Part shown: positions 27,798 through 36,934 of the stretch, piece after piece
How the letters are laid out: every line of letters starts with the position of its first letter
How positions within the stretch are numbered: position 1 is the stretch's first letter
From: Candidatus Kryptonium sp.
GTDB lineage: Bacteria > Bacteroidota > Ignavibacteria > Kryptoniales > Kryptoniaceae
DNA: 64,000 nt
Direction: 5' to 3'
Assembly (NCBI GenBank): GCA_025060635.1
Contig: JANXBN010000001.1
Coordinates: forward strand, 248,001-312,000
The notes under the pieces: model-generated
Seen by the model: only the letters and a program-made list of their open reading frames with translations
What the model was told of the DNA's origin: nothing
Databases searched by the model: none
Program-made: the position numbers and the translations under genes

Positions 27798-27807
27798 TCA
27801 CCTCCTT
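27798..27807 (-). promoter_or_regulatory. Perfect Shine-Dalgarno AAGGAGGTGA upstream of HNH gene
   Basis: The minus strand reads AAGGAGGTGA, a full complement to the usual 16S rRNA 3' end, 54 bases before the HNH ATG. The next codons in the HNH frame (ATT AAA TTC AGA and so on) stay open to that ATG, with no ATG, GTG or TTG start among them. Confidence 0.55.
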
Positions 27808-27824
27808 GAGGAGTTTTAAGGTTT

Positions 27825-28829
27825 CTATTTAAAATTTAAAACTCTTCTTGCCCCTACAAAAGTTCTCGCAAGTCGTTCGCTGAAAATTTGGTTTTTTTTA
27901 TCTAAACTATTAATTCTAACAAAGCCAGACGCATGAATTACTTCCTTGTCTTTTCCAGTGTAAATTCCAACATGAGTGATCCTTTCTCCATCGGAGCTGA
28001 AAAACAAAAGATCGCCTTTTTTAAATTTCTTGAAATTTTTGCCAACATATTTCCCGACCCTCCATTGCATATCGGAATCCCTCGGCAGTTGCAATCCGTT
28101 TATTCTAAAAACAGTTTGAACAAAACCAGAGCAATCAAATCCCTTTGGAGTTTTACCGCCCCACAAATAAGATACACCGAGAAATTTCTTCGCCGTTTGA
28201 ATTATGTTGTTTATGTTTAAGTTTTCCGAAGGTTTAAACTTTCTTGCTTCGTTTTTTCTGATAAATCCGAATGTTCCATCGGGAAGTTCAACTTTGAACC
28301 ATCCGTTTTGAAAACCAATATAATTTAGAACAGAACAAATAACGATATCTCTTACTGCAAGCGAGTTTTTTTCTGGTTTTGAGTAAACAAATCCTGAATT
28401 TGAAATAAACTCAAGTTTTGGTTTTTTGATATATTCCGAGAAATTAAGCTCGTCCATCAGAACGACCTGCGGTTTATAGATCCAGCCAATGTATCCATCA
28501 AAATGCAGTTTTGCTCTAACCCAATCATCTTTTATTTCAAGCACATCAAAAGTTTCGCCAAGTATGATTTGAGTTGTTTGCTCGCTCCGCATTGATGGCT
28601 CTTTAAAAACTGAAGCAGTTCCAACATTGCAAACTCCGTATCTCAAGGTTATATCTTCAGCGGGCAGGAGTTTTATTGGGATGTCGGTTGGATAAAGCTT
28701 GAGAATTTTTTTCATAACTTCCTCATCGGATATCTTGATCAAACCTTCAGATAGCTCAAATACACATAATCTCGTATCTATCCCGAGTTTCTTGCGAATT
28801 TCTTCAATTTTTAGGCTCGGTTCTTCCAT
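27825..28829 (-). CDS. NlpC/P60 cell-wall peptidase with SH3 domains
   Basis: 334 residues. Two bacterial SH3-like domains (about 65-130 and 145-195) precede an NlpC/P60 domain (about 205-334) with the catalytic Cys in FDCSGF, His in ITHVGIY and third polar His in EVIHASG. The arrangement matches gamma-D-glutamyl-diamino acid endopeptidases that cut stem peptides (YkfC/EcdA type). No signal peptide is visible from this start, so a cytoplasmic muropeptide-recycling role is a possibility. Likely same transcript as the HNH gene downstream. Confidence 0.9.
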   Translation of the reverse strand: MEEPSLKIEEIRKKLGIDTRLCVFELSEGLIKISDEEVMKKILKLYPTDIPIKLLPAEDITLRYGVCNVGTASVFKEPSMRSEQTTQIILGETFDVLEIKDDWVRAKLHFDGYIGWIYKPQVVLMDELNFSEYIKKPKLEFISNSGFVYSKPEKNSLAVRDIVICSVLNYIGFQNGWFKVELPDGTFGFIRKNEARKFKPSENLNINNIIQTAKKFLGVSYLWGGKTPKGFDCSGFVQTVFRINGLQLPRDSDMQWRVGKYVGKNFKKFKKGDLLFFSSDGERITHVGIYTGKDKEVIHASGFVRINSLDKKNQIFSERLARTFVGARRVLNFK

Positions 28830-28858
28830 CTTGAGAAATTGGATTTCGTATTTTGATT

Positions 28859-28889
28859 AAAATATAATGCGGAAAGAAGTAATAATCAA
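28859..28889 (-). promoter_or_regulatory. NlpC/P60 gene promoter
   Basis: Minus strand: TTG (28887-28889), 20 bases, TATATTTT (28859-28866), 29 bases before the start codon. Fits the TTG-N20-TATATT pattern seen elsewhere in the window. Confidence 0.55.
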
Positions 28890-28966
28890 GTTGTTATGCG
28901 GCGAAAAATCCACAAATGAATACTTTTCTATAAAGGGCTTTTTTACTTGGCTTGAAGTGGAGTAAA

Positions 28967-28998
28967 TTTGCTTACGAGTTTAAAATTTTGTATATTTG
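28967..28998 (+). promoter_or_regulatory. tRNA-Lys promoter
   Basis: TTTG at 28967-28970, 20 bases, TATATTTG at 28991-28998, ending 9 bases before the tRNA; the same elements and spacing as tRNA-Leu. Confidence 0.7.
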
Positions 28999-29007
28999 TA
29001 GTGCTTT

Positions 29008-29079
29008 GGGCCCGTAGCTCAGTGGTAGAGCATCTGCCTTTTAAGCAGGAGGTCGGAGGTTCGATCCCTCCCGGGCTCA
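29008..29079 (+). tRNA. tRNA-Lys (anticodon TTT)
   Basis: Acceptor GGGCCCG/CGGGCTC, D arm GCTCAGTGGTAGAGC, anticodon loop CTTTTAA, T arm GGAGGTTCGATCCCTCC, discriminator A, CCA not encoded. Its 3' end is 2 bases from the stop of the opposite-strand aminotransferase gene. Confidence 0.96.
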
Positions 29080-29081
29080 CT

Positions 29082-30068
29082 TTAATCATAATCAACAGGG
29101 GTTAAAACTTCGTCATTTTCATTCATATCTTTTTTAAACATTTCTGACAACTTTTTATAGATTTCGCCAGGCTTTCCATTTCCTATGGTGATCCCATCGT
29201 ATTTTACTATTGGTGCGACAACAAGAGTAGTGCTGAAAAACATCATTTCACTGCTGTTATATGCCTCACTTATCGGAATATCAGTTGATACAACATCTTT
29301 CAAAATCCCTTCCTCCTTAAGCAAGTTTGCAAAGTAAATTGCTCGTTTAAGCATTGTCCCATGTAAAACCTTTTCAAGTCGGGGGTATTTGAAAATTTTA
29401 TCGTGGGTTACAATTGCGACATTTTTATTTGAGCCTTCGGTAAGATAACCTTCGGAATCAATTCCAATTGCGGTGTCAGCTCCAACATTGTGAGCGAAAA
29501 ATTCCATCATAACATTTGATAGATAGTTACAACTTTTGACCTGTGGAGTAAAAGGTTGCTTTAACCTGAACGGACTCGTGACAACATTTAAACCTTCTTC
29601 GTAATATCTTTTTGGATAATTCGGGAATGAAGTTATGATCAGATAAAAATGCCCCCTTGGCGATTCATCTGGGTAGACGCTGAAACCACCAGTTCCTCTT
29701 GAAATCCAAAACCTTGCTATGCAGTATCTCTTTCCTGTTATGGCAATAGTTTCAAGAATTATTTCTTTCATTTCTTGTTTTGTCAGAGGTATTTTTATGC
29801 CGATTGAGGTTGCTGAGCGAATAATTCTATCCAGATGTTCGTCAAGTAGATAAACTTTTCCGTTAACAACAAGCGAGTTATCAAAAACTCCATCTCCGCG
29901 ATGTACCATGTGATCGTCAAAGGGGATGGTCATAAGATTTGGATTTGTCACAACAGCGTCCCAAACTGTTGAATACATTGCGAAGTATTTTTCTTTCAAA
30001 GGTGTTTCTTGTTTAACCCAGTTGAGGTAATCTTGCTCGTTCCAAATTTTTAATTTCTTTTTTTTCAT
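29082..30068 (-). CDS. PLP-dependent class IV aminotransferase (BCAT/D-amino acid type)
   Basis: 328 residues of fold type IV. The PLP Lys is in VKSCNYLSN, phosphate-binding residues in LTEGSNKNV, and the HRGDGVFD and YCIARFWISRG motifs are present. The family includes branched-chain aminotransferase, D-Ala aminotransferase and aminodeoxychorismate lyase; the substrate cannot be told from motifs, though length and the N-terminal extension fit branched-chain/D-amino acid enzymes. The start overlaps the class III aminotransferase stop by 4 bases, so both are co-translated. Confidence 0.88.
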   Translation of the reverse strand: MKKKKLKIWNEQDYLNWVKQETPLKEKYFAMYSTVWDAVVTNPNLMTIPFDDHMVHRGDGVFDNSLVVNGKVYLLDEHLDRIIRSATSIGIKIPLTKQEMKEIILETIAITGKRYCIARFWISRGTGGFSVYPDESPRGHFYLIITSFPNYPKRYYEEGLNVVTSPFRLKQPFTPQVKSCNYLSNVMMEFFAHNVGADTAIGIDSEGYLTEGSNKNVAIVTHDKIFKYPRLEKVLHGTMLKRAIYFANLLKEEGILKDVVSTDIPISEAYNSSEMMFFSTTLVVAPIVKYDGITIGNGKPGEIYKKLSEMFKKDMNENDEVLTPVDYD

Positions 30069-31264
30069 TTTGCCCTCCCTGAACTTTGTTGTTTAATCTC
30101 GCTCAAGAGCTCATCAAATTTGTCAACAAACAAATCAACATGTTCTTTTTGTATGATAAGCGGTGGCAATAACCTGATGACATTATTGCTTGTGCAATTT
30201 ACGATCACGCCTTTTTCTATTAGACGATTGACGATATCAAAACATTCAATGTTAAGTTCAACCCCGAGCATTAACCCAATTCCGCGGACATCTTTCACTA
30301 TTTCTTGGTGTTTTGATTTGAGTTCGGAAAGCTTTTCAAGTAGATATTTACCAATGTTTTTAACATTATCAATGATTCCATTTTGAATTTCTTTTATAAC
30401 AGCACAGCCAGCTGAACAAGCAACGGGATTTCCTCCAAATGTTGAGCCGTGCACACCAGTTGTAAACACATCAGCGACTTTTTCATTTCCGAGCACAGCT
30501 CCGAGCGGTAATCCACCGCCGAGAGGTTTTGCAAGTGCTACAACATCGGGTTTTACACCGTAATGTTCAAAGGCAAAAAGTTTGCCAGTTCTCCATAAGC
30601 CACTTTGAATTTCGTCAGCTATTACAAGAAAGTTGAATTTTTCACGCAGTTCAAAAATTCTTTCTACAAATTTTTCATTTGCTGGGACAATTCCACCTTC
30701 GCCTTGAATGAATTCAATAAAAACTCCAGCTGTTTTGTGATTTATTTTGTTTTCCATATCTTCAACATCGTTGTATTTTGCAACGAAAATTTGAGGTAGA
30801 AATGGCTCATAGCCATCGCGATATTTCACTTTGTCCATCAAGGAAAGAGCTCCCATCGTTCTGCCATGGAATGAATTTGAAAACGCAACGATTTCGTTTT
30901 TGTCAAATTTTTTGCCCCACTTTCTTGTAAGTTTAATTGCGGTCTCAATTGCTTCTGCACCGCTGTTGGTAAAGAAAACTTTGCGGTAACCTGAAATTTG
31001 TATAAGCAAGCTCGCAAGTTCAATCTGTGGATCTTGTATGAAAAGATTTGAAAGGTGAAGATACTTTTCAATTTGCTGGGAAATTGCTTTTTTAACTTTC
31101 TCATTGCCGTAGCCAAGTGCATTAACCCCGATTCCAGCGATCATGTCAATGTATTTTTTTCCTTCCGAATCAACGAGATAGACTCCATCGCCATATTTTA
31201 TGTGAACCCCAAGTCGTTTATAGGTTTGAAAGAACAAGTTTTTTTCAATCTCAAAAATTTGCAT
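30065..31264 (-). CDS. Class III aminotransferase (ArgD/ornithine-type)
   Basis: 399 residues from the ATG abutting the coaE stop; the open frame runs further upstream through coaE but that extension is basic, unlike the family, and is rejected. Motifs: NSGAEAIETAIKLTRKWG, FHGRTMGALSL, ADEIQSGLWRTG, the PLP Lys in LAKPLGGGLPLGAV. Known relatives are acetylornithine/succinyl-DAP, GABA and putrescine aminotransferases; no arginine gene lies nearby, so the substrate is left open. Coupled to the class IV aminotransferase downstream. Confidence 0.88.
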   Translation of the reverse strand: MQIFEIEKNLFFQTYKRLGVHIKYGDGVYLVDSEGKKYIDMIAGIGVNALGYGNEKVKKAISQQIEKYLHLSNLFIQDPQIELASLLIQISGYRKVFFTNSGAEAIETAIKLTRKWGKKFDKNEIVAFSNSFHGRTMGALSLMDKVKYRDGYEPFLPQIFVAKYNDVEDMENKINHKTAGVFIEFIQGEGGIVPANEKFVERIFELREKFNFLVIADEIQSGLWRTGKLFAFEHYGVKPDVVALAKPLGGGLPLGAVLGNEKVADVFTTGVHGSTFGGNPVACSAGCAVIKEIQNGIIDNVKNIGKYLLEKLSELKSKHQEIVKDVRGIGLMLGVELNIECFDIVNRLIEKGVIVNCTSNNVIRLLPPLIIQKEHVDLFVDKFDELLSEIKQQSSGRAK

Positions 31265-31899
31265 CAGTTTTCCCCTGTTAATTTTGACAATTTTTGAAGG
31301 AGTGAGTAAAGAAATTTCACTTTTTCTTTTAGCGTTTGAATGTCGTCGTTGTTTTGTATCACTATGTCCGCAAGCTTTCTCTTCTTGGTCGGATTCATTT
31401 GTGCTTTCATTCTTTTTAAAACTTCTTCTCTTGAACAACCATCTCGTTCCATTATTCTTTTAATTTTAACTTCCTCGTCGGCGTCAACGACGATAACATA
31501 ATCAAGCTCGCTGTCAAAGCCAGATTCAAATATAAGTGCAGCTTCAACGATGACAAAGCTATGTGTTTTTTCTTTTGAAATTTTTTTAAATTCAGCGATG
31601 ATTTTTTTTATCACTGCTGGATGGACGATGGACTCAAGTTGTTTCTTCTTTTCCTCGTTGGAAAAAATTATTTCAGCGATGAATTTTCGGTTAAGTTTTC
31701 CCCCGATGTAAGCTTCCTCACCGAACATTTTTCTAATTTTGCTCTTGAGATTTTCATCTTCTTCCATAAGCTTTTTGGCAAGGTCATCTGCATAAATAAC
31801 TTTCGCCCCAAGTTCTTCAAAGAACTTGCAAACTGTTGTTTTCCCAGAGCCGATTCCTCCAGTGACGCCTACGGTTAAGATCCCGTGTTTGAAATGCAA
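31264..31899 (-). CDS. coaE: Dephospho-CoA kinase CoaE
   Basis: 211 residues, last step of CoA synthesis. P-loop GVTGGIGSGKTTVCKFF, YADDLAKKL, the VHPAVIKKI lid region and VVDADEEVKIKRIMERDG are typical. The stop shares a base with the aminotransferase start. A terminator separates it from rny upstream, so it heads a three-gene unit coaE-class III-class IV. Confidence 0.96.
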   Translation of the reverse strand: MHFKHGILTVGVTGGIGSGKTTVCKFFEELGAKVIYADDLAKKLMEEDENLKSKIRKMFGEEAYIGGKLNRKFIAEIIFSNEEKKKQLESIVHPAVIKKIIAEFKKISKEKTHSFVIVEAALIFESGFDSELDYVIVVDADEEVKIKRIMERDGCSREEVLKRMKAQMNPTKKRKLADIVIQNNDDIQTLKEKVKFLYSLLQKLSKLTGEN

Positions 31900-31933
31900 T
31901 TTTTCAGTTTTTTTCTAAAAATTAAAAATTCTT

Positions 31934-31972
31934 CAAAAAATAAAAAAGTGGGAGCTTGATTAGCCCCCACTT
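31934..31972 (-). terminator. Rho-independent terminator after rny
   Basis: Minus-strand AAGTGGG...CCCACTT stem (31966-31972 with 31946-31952), 13-base loop, followed by a T-rich tract TTTTATTTTTTG. Lies 32 bases after the rny stop. Confidence 0.8.
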
Positions 31973-32003
31973 CTGTTGGTGAGAATTTCAGGATTGAAAT
32001 TTC

Positions 32004-33554
32004 TTACTTTGCATATGCAACTGCACGAACTTCTCTTATGACCGTGACCTTGATTTGTCCAGGATATTCCATTTCTTCTTGAATTTTTGCAGCGATATCT
32101 CGTGAAAGTTGATCGGCGAGGTTATCATCTACTTTGTCTGGTTCAACTATAACTCTTACCTCGCGACCAGCTTGGATTGCGTAGGTTTTCGCAACGCCTT
32201 CAAATGATTTGGCAATTTCTTCAAGCTTTTGTAATCTTCTCACATAACCTTCAACTGATTCTCTTCTTGCTCCGGGTCTTGCTCCACTTATTGCATCCGC
32301 TGCTTGAACGATTGCTGCGATCGGGGTTTCCATTGGTATATCTTCGTGATGCGAGCCGACAGCATTTACAACAACAGGATGTTCACCGTATCTACTCAAA
32401 ATTTCATAGCCTATCAATGCGTGAGGCCCTTCTTGTTTATCAACTACTTTGCCTATATCGTGGAATAGCCCAGCTCGCTTGGCAAGATGTGGATCAAGCC
32501 CAAGTTCAGAAGCCATTATAGCTGCAAGGTATGCGACCTCTATGCTGTGTTGCAAAACATTTTGACCATAGCTAGAACGATACTTCATCTTTCCGACAAG
32601 CCGGACAATCTCACGATGGACATTATGAATTCCAAGTTCAAGTAATGTGTTCTCACCAACTCTATACATTTCTTCTTCAAGCTCCTGCTTAACTTTTTCA
32701 ACAACTTCTTCTATCCTTGCTGGATGAATTCGTCCATCAGCGAGTAACCTCTCAAGCGCAATTTTTGCAACTTCTCTTCTAAATGGGTCAAATCCAGAGA
32801 TTATTACTGCTTCTGGGGTATCGTCAACTATTATATCGCATCCAGTAAGCTGTTCAAAAGCGCGGATGTTTCTTCCTTCTCGTCCTATTATTCTTCCTTT
32901 TAATTCGTCATTTGGTATATGTAAAACAGTTACGGTCGTTTCAACTGAGTGATCGGCTGCTGTTCTTTGAATTGCTTGGACTATTATTTTTTGAGCTTCT
33001 TTTTTGGCTTCTTCTTTGGCTTGCTCACGAATTTCGCGGATCATTTTAGCAGCTTCGGCTTTGGCTTCTGAAACCATCTTGTCAATAAGCATTTTCTTTG
33101 CTTCTTCGCTGGTCAAACCAGCGATTTTTTCAAGTTGAAGCTTTTGTTCTTCAATAAGTTGTTCAACTTCCTTCTGTTTTAACTCAATTAATTTTTTCTG
33201 TTCATCAAGTTGCTGTTGAATCTTGTTCAGCTCGCGTTCTCTTTTATTTAGCTCCTCGGATCTTTCGTTTAGTTTCTCTTCTTTTGATAAAAGTTGTTTC
33301 TCATAGGATTGAAGCTTTTGCTTGATTTGGTTTACTTCCGCTTCAAATTCTTGTTTTTTCTTGAACCATTCATCCCTTACTTCAAGAAGTTTCTCTTTTT
33401 TTATGTTATTTGCTTCGCGTTCGGCATCTTCAATTATTTTTTGGGCTCGCGCTTCTGCTGTTCCGATCTTTTTTTCTTCAATTTTTGAATGGAAGAACCA
33501 GCCAAGTAGAAATGCAAACAGAACAGCAACAGAAATAACTATGTATACAACCAT
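32004..33554 (-). CDS. rny: Ribonuclease Y
   Basis: 516 residues, standard length. N-terminal membrane anchor (about 3-21), long coiled coil (25-200), KH domain ([22 protein letters not shown]) and HD phosphodiesterase domain ([20 protein letters not shown]). Membrane-bound endonuclease that starts mRNA decay. ATG is preceded by GGAGG at 10 bases. It lies directly downstream of the 6S-like RNA and zapA, and ends at a clear terminator. Confidence 0.97.
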   Translation of the reverse strand: MVVYIVISVAVLFAFLLGWFFHSKIEEKKIGTAEARAQKIIEDAEREANNIKKEKLLEVRDEWFKKKQEFEAEVNQIKQKLQSYEKQLLSKEEKLNERSEELNKRERELNKIQQQLDEQKKLIELKQKEVEQLIEEQKLQLEKIAGLTSEEAKKMLIDKMVSEAKAEAAKMIREIREQAKEEAKKEAQKIIVQAIQRTAADHSVETTVTVLHIPNDELKGRIIGREGRNIRAFEQLTGCDIIVDDTPEAVIISGFDPFRREVAKIALERLLADGRIHPARIEEVVEKVKQELEEEMYRVGENTLLELGIHNVHREIVRLVGKMKYRSSYGQNVLQHSIEVAYLAAIMASELGLDPHLAKRAGLFHDIGKVVDKQEGPHALIGYEILSRYGEHPVVVNAVGSHHEDIPMETPIAAIVQAADAISGARPGARRESVEGYVRRLQKLEEIAKSFEGVAKTYAIQAGREVRVIVEPDKVDDNLADQLSRDIAAKIQEEMEYPGQIKVTVIREVRAVAYAK

Positions 33555-33589
33555 ATTCCCTGATCCTCCAATTTATTTTTCAATTAACT

Positions 33590-33836
33590 TTAAAAAATTA
33601 AAAACCGCGCTTGCCAGCCCAGCAAGCTTAATAAGTGAGAACCGGTGCCTGCCTGGATACTTCTTACTTCCACCGTCCGTTTTTTAAGTTCTGGCTAAAC
33701 CAGAACAACGGAATCCCATCCCTGAAAGTGAGAACAGGGATGAGATTGTGGCCTGTAATCCGCATCCAAGAGCCAGGCTACCCTTGAACTTTGACGCTGG
33801 TTCTCCCTTAAGCTCAAACTGAGCTGACAGCGCGGT
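33590..33836 (-). ncRNA. ssrS: Probable 6S RNA (SsrS)
   Basis: A gene-free 280-base stretch between zapA and rny whose minus strand folds strongly. The ends ACCGCGCT and AGCGCGGT pair perfectly and continue through GTCAGC/GCTGGC, TCAG/CTGG, AGCTTAA/TTAAGCT and GAGAACC/GGTTCTC into a closing stem of roughly 30 pairs with small bulges. An open region follows, with GCCTGG/CCAGGC, then a 13-pair hairpin AATCTCATCCCTG/CAGGGATGGGATT and a hairpin GTTCTGG/CCAGAAC. The 3' end runs into TTTTTAATTTTTT. Length about 235 bases, long closing stem, central opening and the place next to zapA fit 6S RNA, the RNA polymerase-sequestering RNA. RNase P and tmRNA signatures are absent. No covariance search could be run. 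Confidence 0.65.
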
Positions 33837-34130
33837 CTATAAACTTAATATCTTATCTACCCTTGATGACAAACTAAGTAACATGTTCTCTATCTCGCTT
33901 TCAACATAACCTCTATTCATCCGCTCGCGAAATAGCTCTTCGGCGATATTTAACGCAGTCAAAATTGCAATGGTCAAAACAGATTGCTCGGGCAGCTTGT
34001 TATGCAGTTCGTTCATCATCTTGTCTACGTATTCAGCGACTTTATAAGCAATTTCTTCGTCTTCAACTTTTAAGGTATATTCAGTATTAAAAATTTTTAC
34101 CTTAACTATCTTTGGTTGTGATAAGTCCAA
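33837..34130 (-). CDS. zapA: Cell division protein ZapA
   Basis: 97 residues. ZapA domain: KVKIFNTEYTLKVEDEEIAYKVAEYVDKMM followed by an alpha-helical C-terminus (about 50-97) for tetramer formation. It cross-links FtsZ filaments. The stop codon directly abuts the predicted 6S RNA, and a small coiled-coil gene precedes it. Confidence 0.92.
   Translation of the reverse strand: MDLSQPKIVKVKIFNTEYTLKVEDEEIAYKVAEYVDKMMNELHNKLPEQSVLTIAILTALNIAEELFRERMNRGYVESEIENMLLSLSSRVDKILSL
33840..33873 (-). promoter_or_regulatory. Candidate 6S RNA promoter inside zapA 3' end
   Basis: Minus strand TTTG (33870-33873), 22 bases, TAAGTTTA (33840-33847), ending 3 bases before the RNA. Spacing is longer than at other promoters in the window and the RNA could instead be processed from a zapA transcript. 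Confidence 0.35.
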
Positions 34131-34190
34131 GTTTTCTCCTTAAAAGTTTTTCGTTTTCTGTTCTTCCAGGAAAACCAGCGTCAAAATTTT

Positions 34191-34463
34191 TCAAAGATAC
34201 TGATTTAATCTTTCAAGCAAAATGGCTATTCTATTTTTCAATTCTTCTCTCTCTTTGGAATCAAACAAAACCACACCGTTCTTGCGCATTGCTTCATTCT
34301 CTTGCCTCAGGGCTTCGTTCTCCGCTTCAAGCGAAGATATTTTCCGTTTCAAATTTTCGTTTTCTTCTTTCAAATTTTTAACATATTCAAAAACTTTATC
34401 AAATTTGCCTTGAAGATCCTCTATAATTTTTGCGAAACTTGAGTTAGTGTTTTTACCATCCAT
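34191..34463 (-). CDS. Small coiled-coil protein (ZapB-like)
   Basis: 90 residues, almost entirely helical with a heptad coiled coil at about 10-65 (LKEENENLKRKISSLEAENEALRQENEAM). No enzyme motif, no membrane segment. It lies between pheT and zapA, 60 bases before zapA; a coiled coil beside zapA suggests a partner of the Z ring, like ZapB or the small coiled-coil proteins found here in Bacteroidota. Function is inferred from context only. Confidence 0.75.
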   Translation of the reverse strand: MDGKNTNSSFAKIIEDLQGKFDKVFEYVKNLKEENENLKRKISSLEAENEALRQENEAMRKNGVVLFDSKEREELKNRIAILLERLNQYL

Positions 34464-34472
34464 CTCTAAATT

Positions 34473-36905
34473 TCAGTAAGTTCTGAGTTGAGCACCAAAT
34501 TTTTGACTTATATAATTTACGACTTTATTGATTAATTCGTTAACTTCTTCATCTGTCAAAGTTTTTTCCCTTGATAAAATTTCAAGTGAAAAAGCGACGC
34601 TTTTCTTGCCTTCGCCAATTTTCTCGCCTCTGTATATATCAAATAGACGAATTGACCTCAATGTCTCGCCGATTTTTTCTTTTATCGCTTTTTCTATTTC
34701 TCCAACAGGGACTTCTTCATCAACCACGAACGCAAGGTCTCTGTAAACGCTTGGGAATCTCGGTAACTCTGAATATCGTCTTTCTTCAATCTTTGAATGT
34801 TTGCAAAGCAGATCAAAATCAACTTCAGCAATATATATGTCTGATTCTATATCAAATTTTTCCAAGATCTCGTCGCTTACTTTTATTAATCTTCCTGCGT
34901 ATTTTCCTGCAATTTCAACGCCTATTTCAAGGTCCGCAAGTCCACTATTATTAGAATAATAAATAAACTGATAATTTTCAAGAAAAATGCTTCTAAACAA
35001 GCGTTCAACTTCACCCTTTAAGTCGTAGATGTCAAAATTTCTCTCTTTTATATCGTGGGAGATCGGCTCGGCTAAACCAGTGATTAAAATTAAAAGTCGC
35101 TCTTCTTCAACATAGTTATCAACATACCTTGGTTTTTCATCTTCATCAAAAGCAATTCTATAAACTTTTCCTATCTCAAAGAACTTTAAATTTTTTATTC
35201 CGTAGCCGAAGTTGTGTTTAACGACATCAAGGGCGCTTGGGATTAGGCTTGTCCTTAAAGTTGACATTTCCTTGCTCAATGGATTCAAAACTTTAACGAA
35301 GTTTTTCCCGAAGAGCGCAGTTTTATTTTCGTCAAGCATGCTGTTTGTAACGACTTCTTTAAAACCAGCTCCGATCAGTCTTTCGCGCACAATCTCGTGG
35401 AAATCAACTTTGATTTTCTTATCTGAAAAATGAATAACTGATTGCATTTTATCGGGAATTTTATCGTATCCATAAACTCTTGCGACTTCTTCAATAAGGT
35501 CAATCTCTCGCTCAATATCCGGTCTGAAAGTTGGAATTTTAACGGTTAATCTTTCTTCGTCTTGATTTAAGATTTCAAATTCAAGCCCCTCAAGAATTTT
35601 TGCGACCTCGTTTTTATGAACATCAACCCCAAGGACGGAATTTAATCGTGCAAATCTTAATGTAACGATTTTTGTTTCAATTTTAACAGGGTAAACATCA
35701 ATTATACCTTGTAAAACTTCGCCACCTGCGATCTCAGCCATAAGTTGAGCAGCGCGATTTACCGCCCATATAACAGCCTCTGGATCTGCACCTCGTTCAA
35801 ATCTATAAGAGGCATCTGTTGATAACCCGAGATATTTTGATGTTCTTCTTATACTTATAGGATTGAAATAAGCACTTTCTATCAAGACATTTTTGGTCTC
35901 GCTTGTGATTTCGGTATTTGCTCCACCCATCACTCCTGCAATAGCAACTGGCTTTTCGGCGTCACATATCATTAGTGTATCTTTTCTCAATGTTCTTGCT
36001 TTACCATCAAGAGTTATGAAAGTTTCGCCTTCATTAGCACATTTCACGATGATTTTATGGCCTGCGAGCTTATCGTAATCAAAAGCGTGAAGTGGATGTC
36101 CAATCTCGTAGAGAACGAAATTTGTTATATCAACGATGTTATTTATCGGTCGTAAACCAACGGATTGAAGATAGTTCTGAAGCCATTTTGGGGATGGCTC
36201 TACTTTAACATTAAAAACAACTCTCGCTGCGTATCTTGGGCAGTTTACTGAGTCAATAATTTCAACGGAAGCGAAATCTGTAATTTTTCTATTTGACTCA
36301 ATAATTTTGATTTCTGGCTTTTTAAGTTTCAGTCCGAAAGCGACTGCGAGTTCTCGGGCAATCCCAATATGGCTTAGGCAATCTGGACGATTTGGAGTTA
36401 TGCTGATATCATAAACCACATCGTCAAGTCCGAAATACTCCGCAAGTGGTTGTCCAACCTTTGCATTTGGATCAAGGACCATTATGCCTTCTTTATCATC
36501 GCCAAGTCCGAGCTCATATTCTGAGCATATCATTCCAAATGATTCAACACCACGAATTTTAGCTCTCGTTAGAACGAATGGTTTGCCTTCGGGATCATGC
36601 TGATTTCTTGGAATAATTGCTCCGACGAGGGCAACTGGAACTTTCTGCCCTGTTGCAACATTCGGAGCTCCACAAATAATTTGAAGTGTGTCGTTTCCAA
36701 CATTGACTTTACAAACTGTTAATTTATCTGCGTTTGGATGTTTGTTTACCTCAAGAACTTCTCCGACATAAAAACCTTTAAACTTTTCCCCGAGATATTC
36801 AACGCTTTCAACTTCAAGTCCGAGCATTGTAAGTTTTTCTTTAACTTCCTCTGGATTTGCTTCAAGTTCAATGTAGTTTTTCAACCATTTGTGTGAGATT
36901 TTCAC
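34473..36905 (-). CDS. pheT: Phenylalanyl-tRNA synthetase beta subunit PheT
   Basis: 810 residues, usual length. N-terminal tRNA-binding (EMAP-like) domain (about 40-150), B3/B4 editing region, B5 domain (around 400-475), catalytic-like core and a C-terminal ferredoxin-fold anticodon-binding domain (about 715-810, RYSELPRFPSVYRDLAFVV). It pairs with PheS, encoded 29 bases upstream, to form the alpha2-beta2 enzyme. Confidence 0.97.
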   Translation of the reverse strand: MKISHKWLKNYIELEANPEEVKEKLTMLGLEVESVEYLGEKFKGFYVGEVLEVNKHPNADKLTVCKVNVGNDTLQIICGAPNVATGQKVPVALVGAIIPRNQHDPEGKPFVLTRAKIRGVESFGMICSEYELGLGDDKEGIMVLDPNAKVGQPLAEYFGLDDVVYDISITPNRPDCLSHIGIARELAVAFGLKLKKPEIKIIESNRKITDFASVEIIDSVNCPRYAARVVFNVKVEPSPKWLQNYLQSVGLRPINNIVDITNFVLYEIGHPLHAFDYDKLAGHKIIVKCANEGETFITLDGKARTLRKDTLMICDAEKPVAIAGVMGGANTEITSETKNVLIESAYFNPISIRRTSKYLGLSTDASYRFERGADPEAVIWAVNRAAQLMAEIAGGEVLQGIIDVYPVKIETKIVTLRFARLNSVLGVDVHKNEVAKILEGLEFEILNQDEERLTVKIPTFRPDIEREIDLIEEVARVYGYDKIPDKMQSVIHFSDKKIKVDFHEIVRERLIGAGFKEVVTNSMLDENKTALFGKNFVKVLNPLSKEMSTLRTSLIPSALDVVKHNFGYGIKNLKFFEIGKVYRIAFDEDEKPRYVDNYVEEERLLILITGLAEPISHDIKERNFDIYDLKGEVERLFRSIFLENYQFIYYSNNSGLADLEIGVEIAGKYAGRLIKVSDEILEKFDIESDIYIAEVDFDLLCKHSKIEERRYSELPRFPSVYRDLAFVVDEEVPVGEIEKAIKEKIGETLRSIRLFDIYRGEKIGEGKKSVAFSLEILSREKTLTDEEVNELINKVVNYISQKFGAQLRTY

Positions 36906-36934
36906 TTCTTCAGGTTCTTTTTTTATTTTTGTGA

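Noticed and set aside
31265-31438. 58-residue N-terminal extension of the class III aminotransferase
   Set aside because: It lies wholly within coaE in another frame, is basic and low in complexity, and the family starts at the ATG next to the coaE stop.
33590-33836. RNase P RNA, tmRNA, SRP RNA or a riboswitch
   Set aside because: No GAGGAAAGUCC core, no tRNA-like tmRNA ends, no SRP GGAAG-AGCAG loop and no B12 or TPP boxes were found on either strand.
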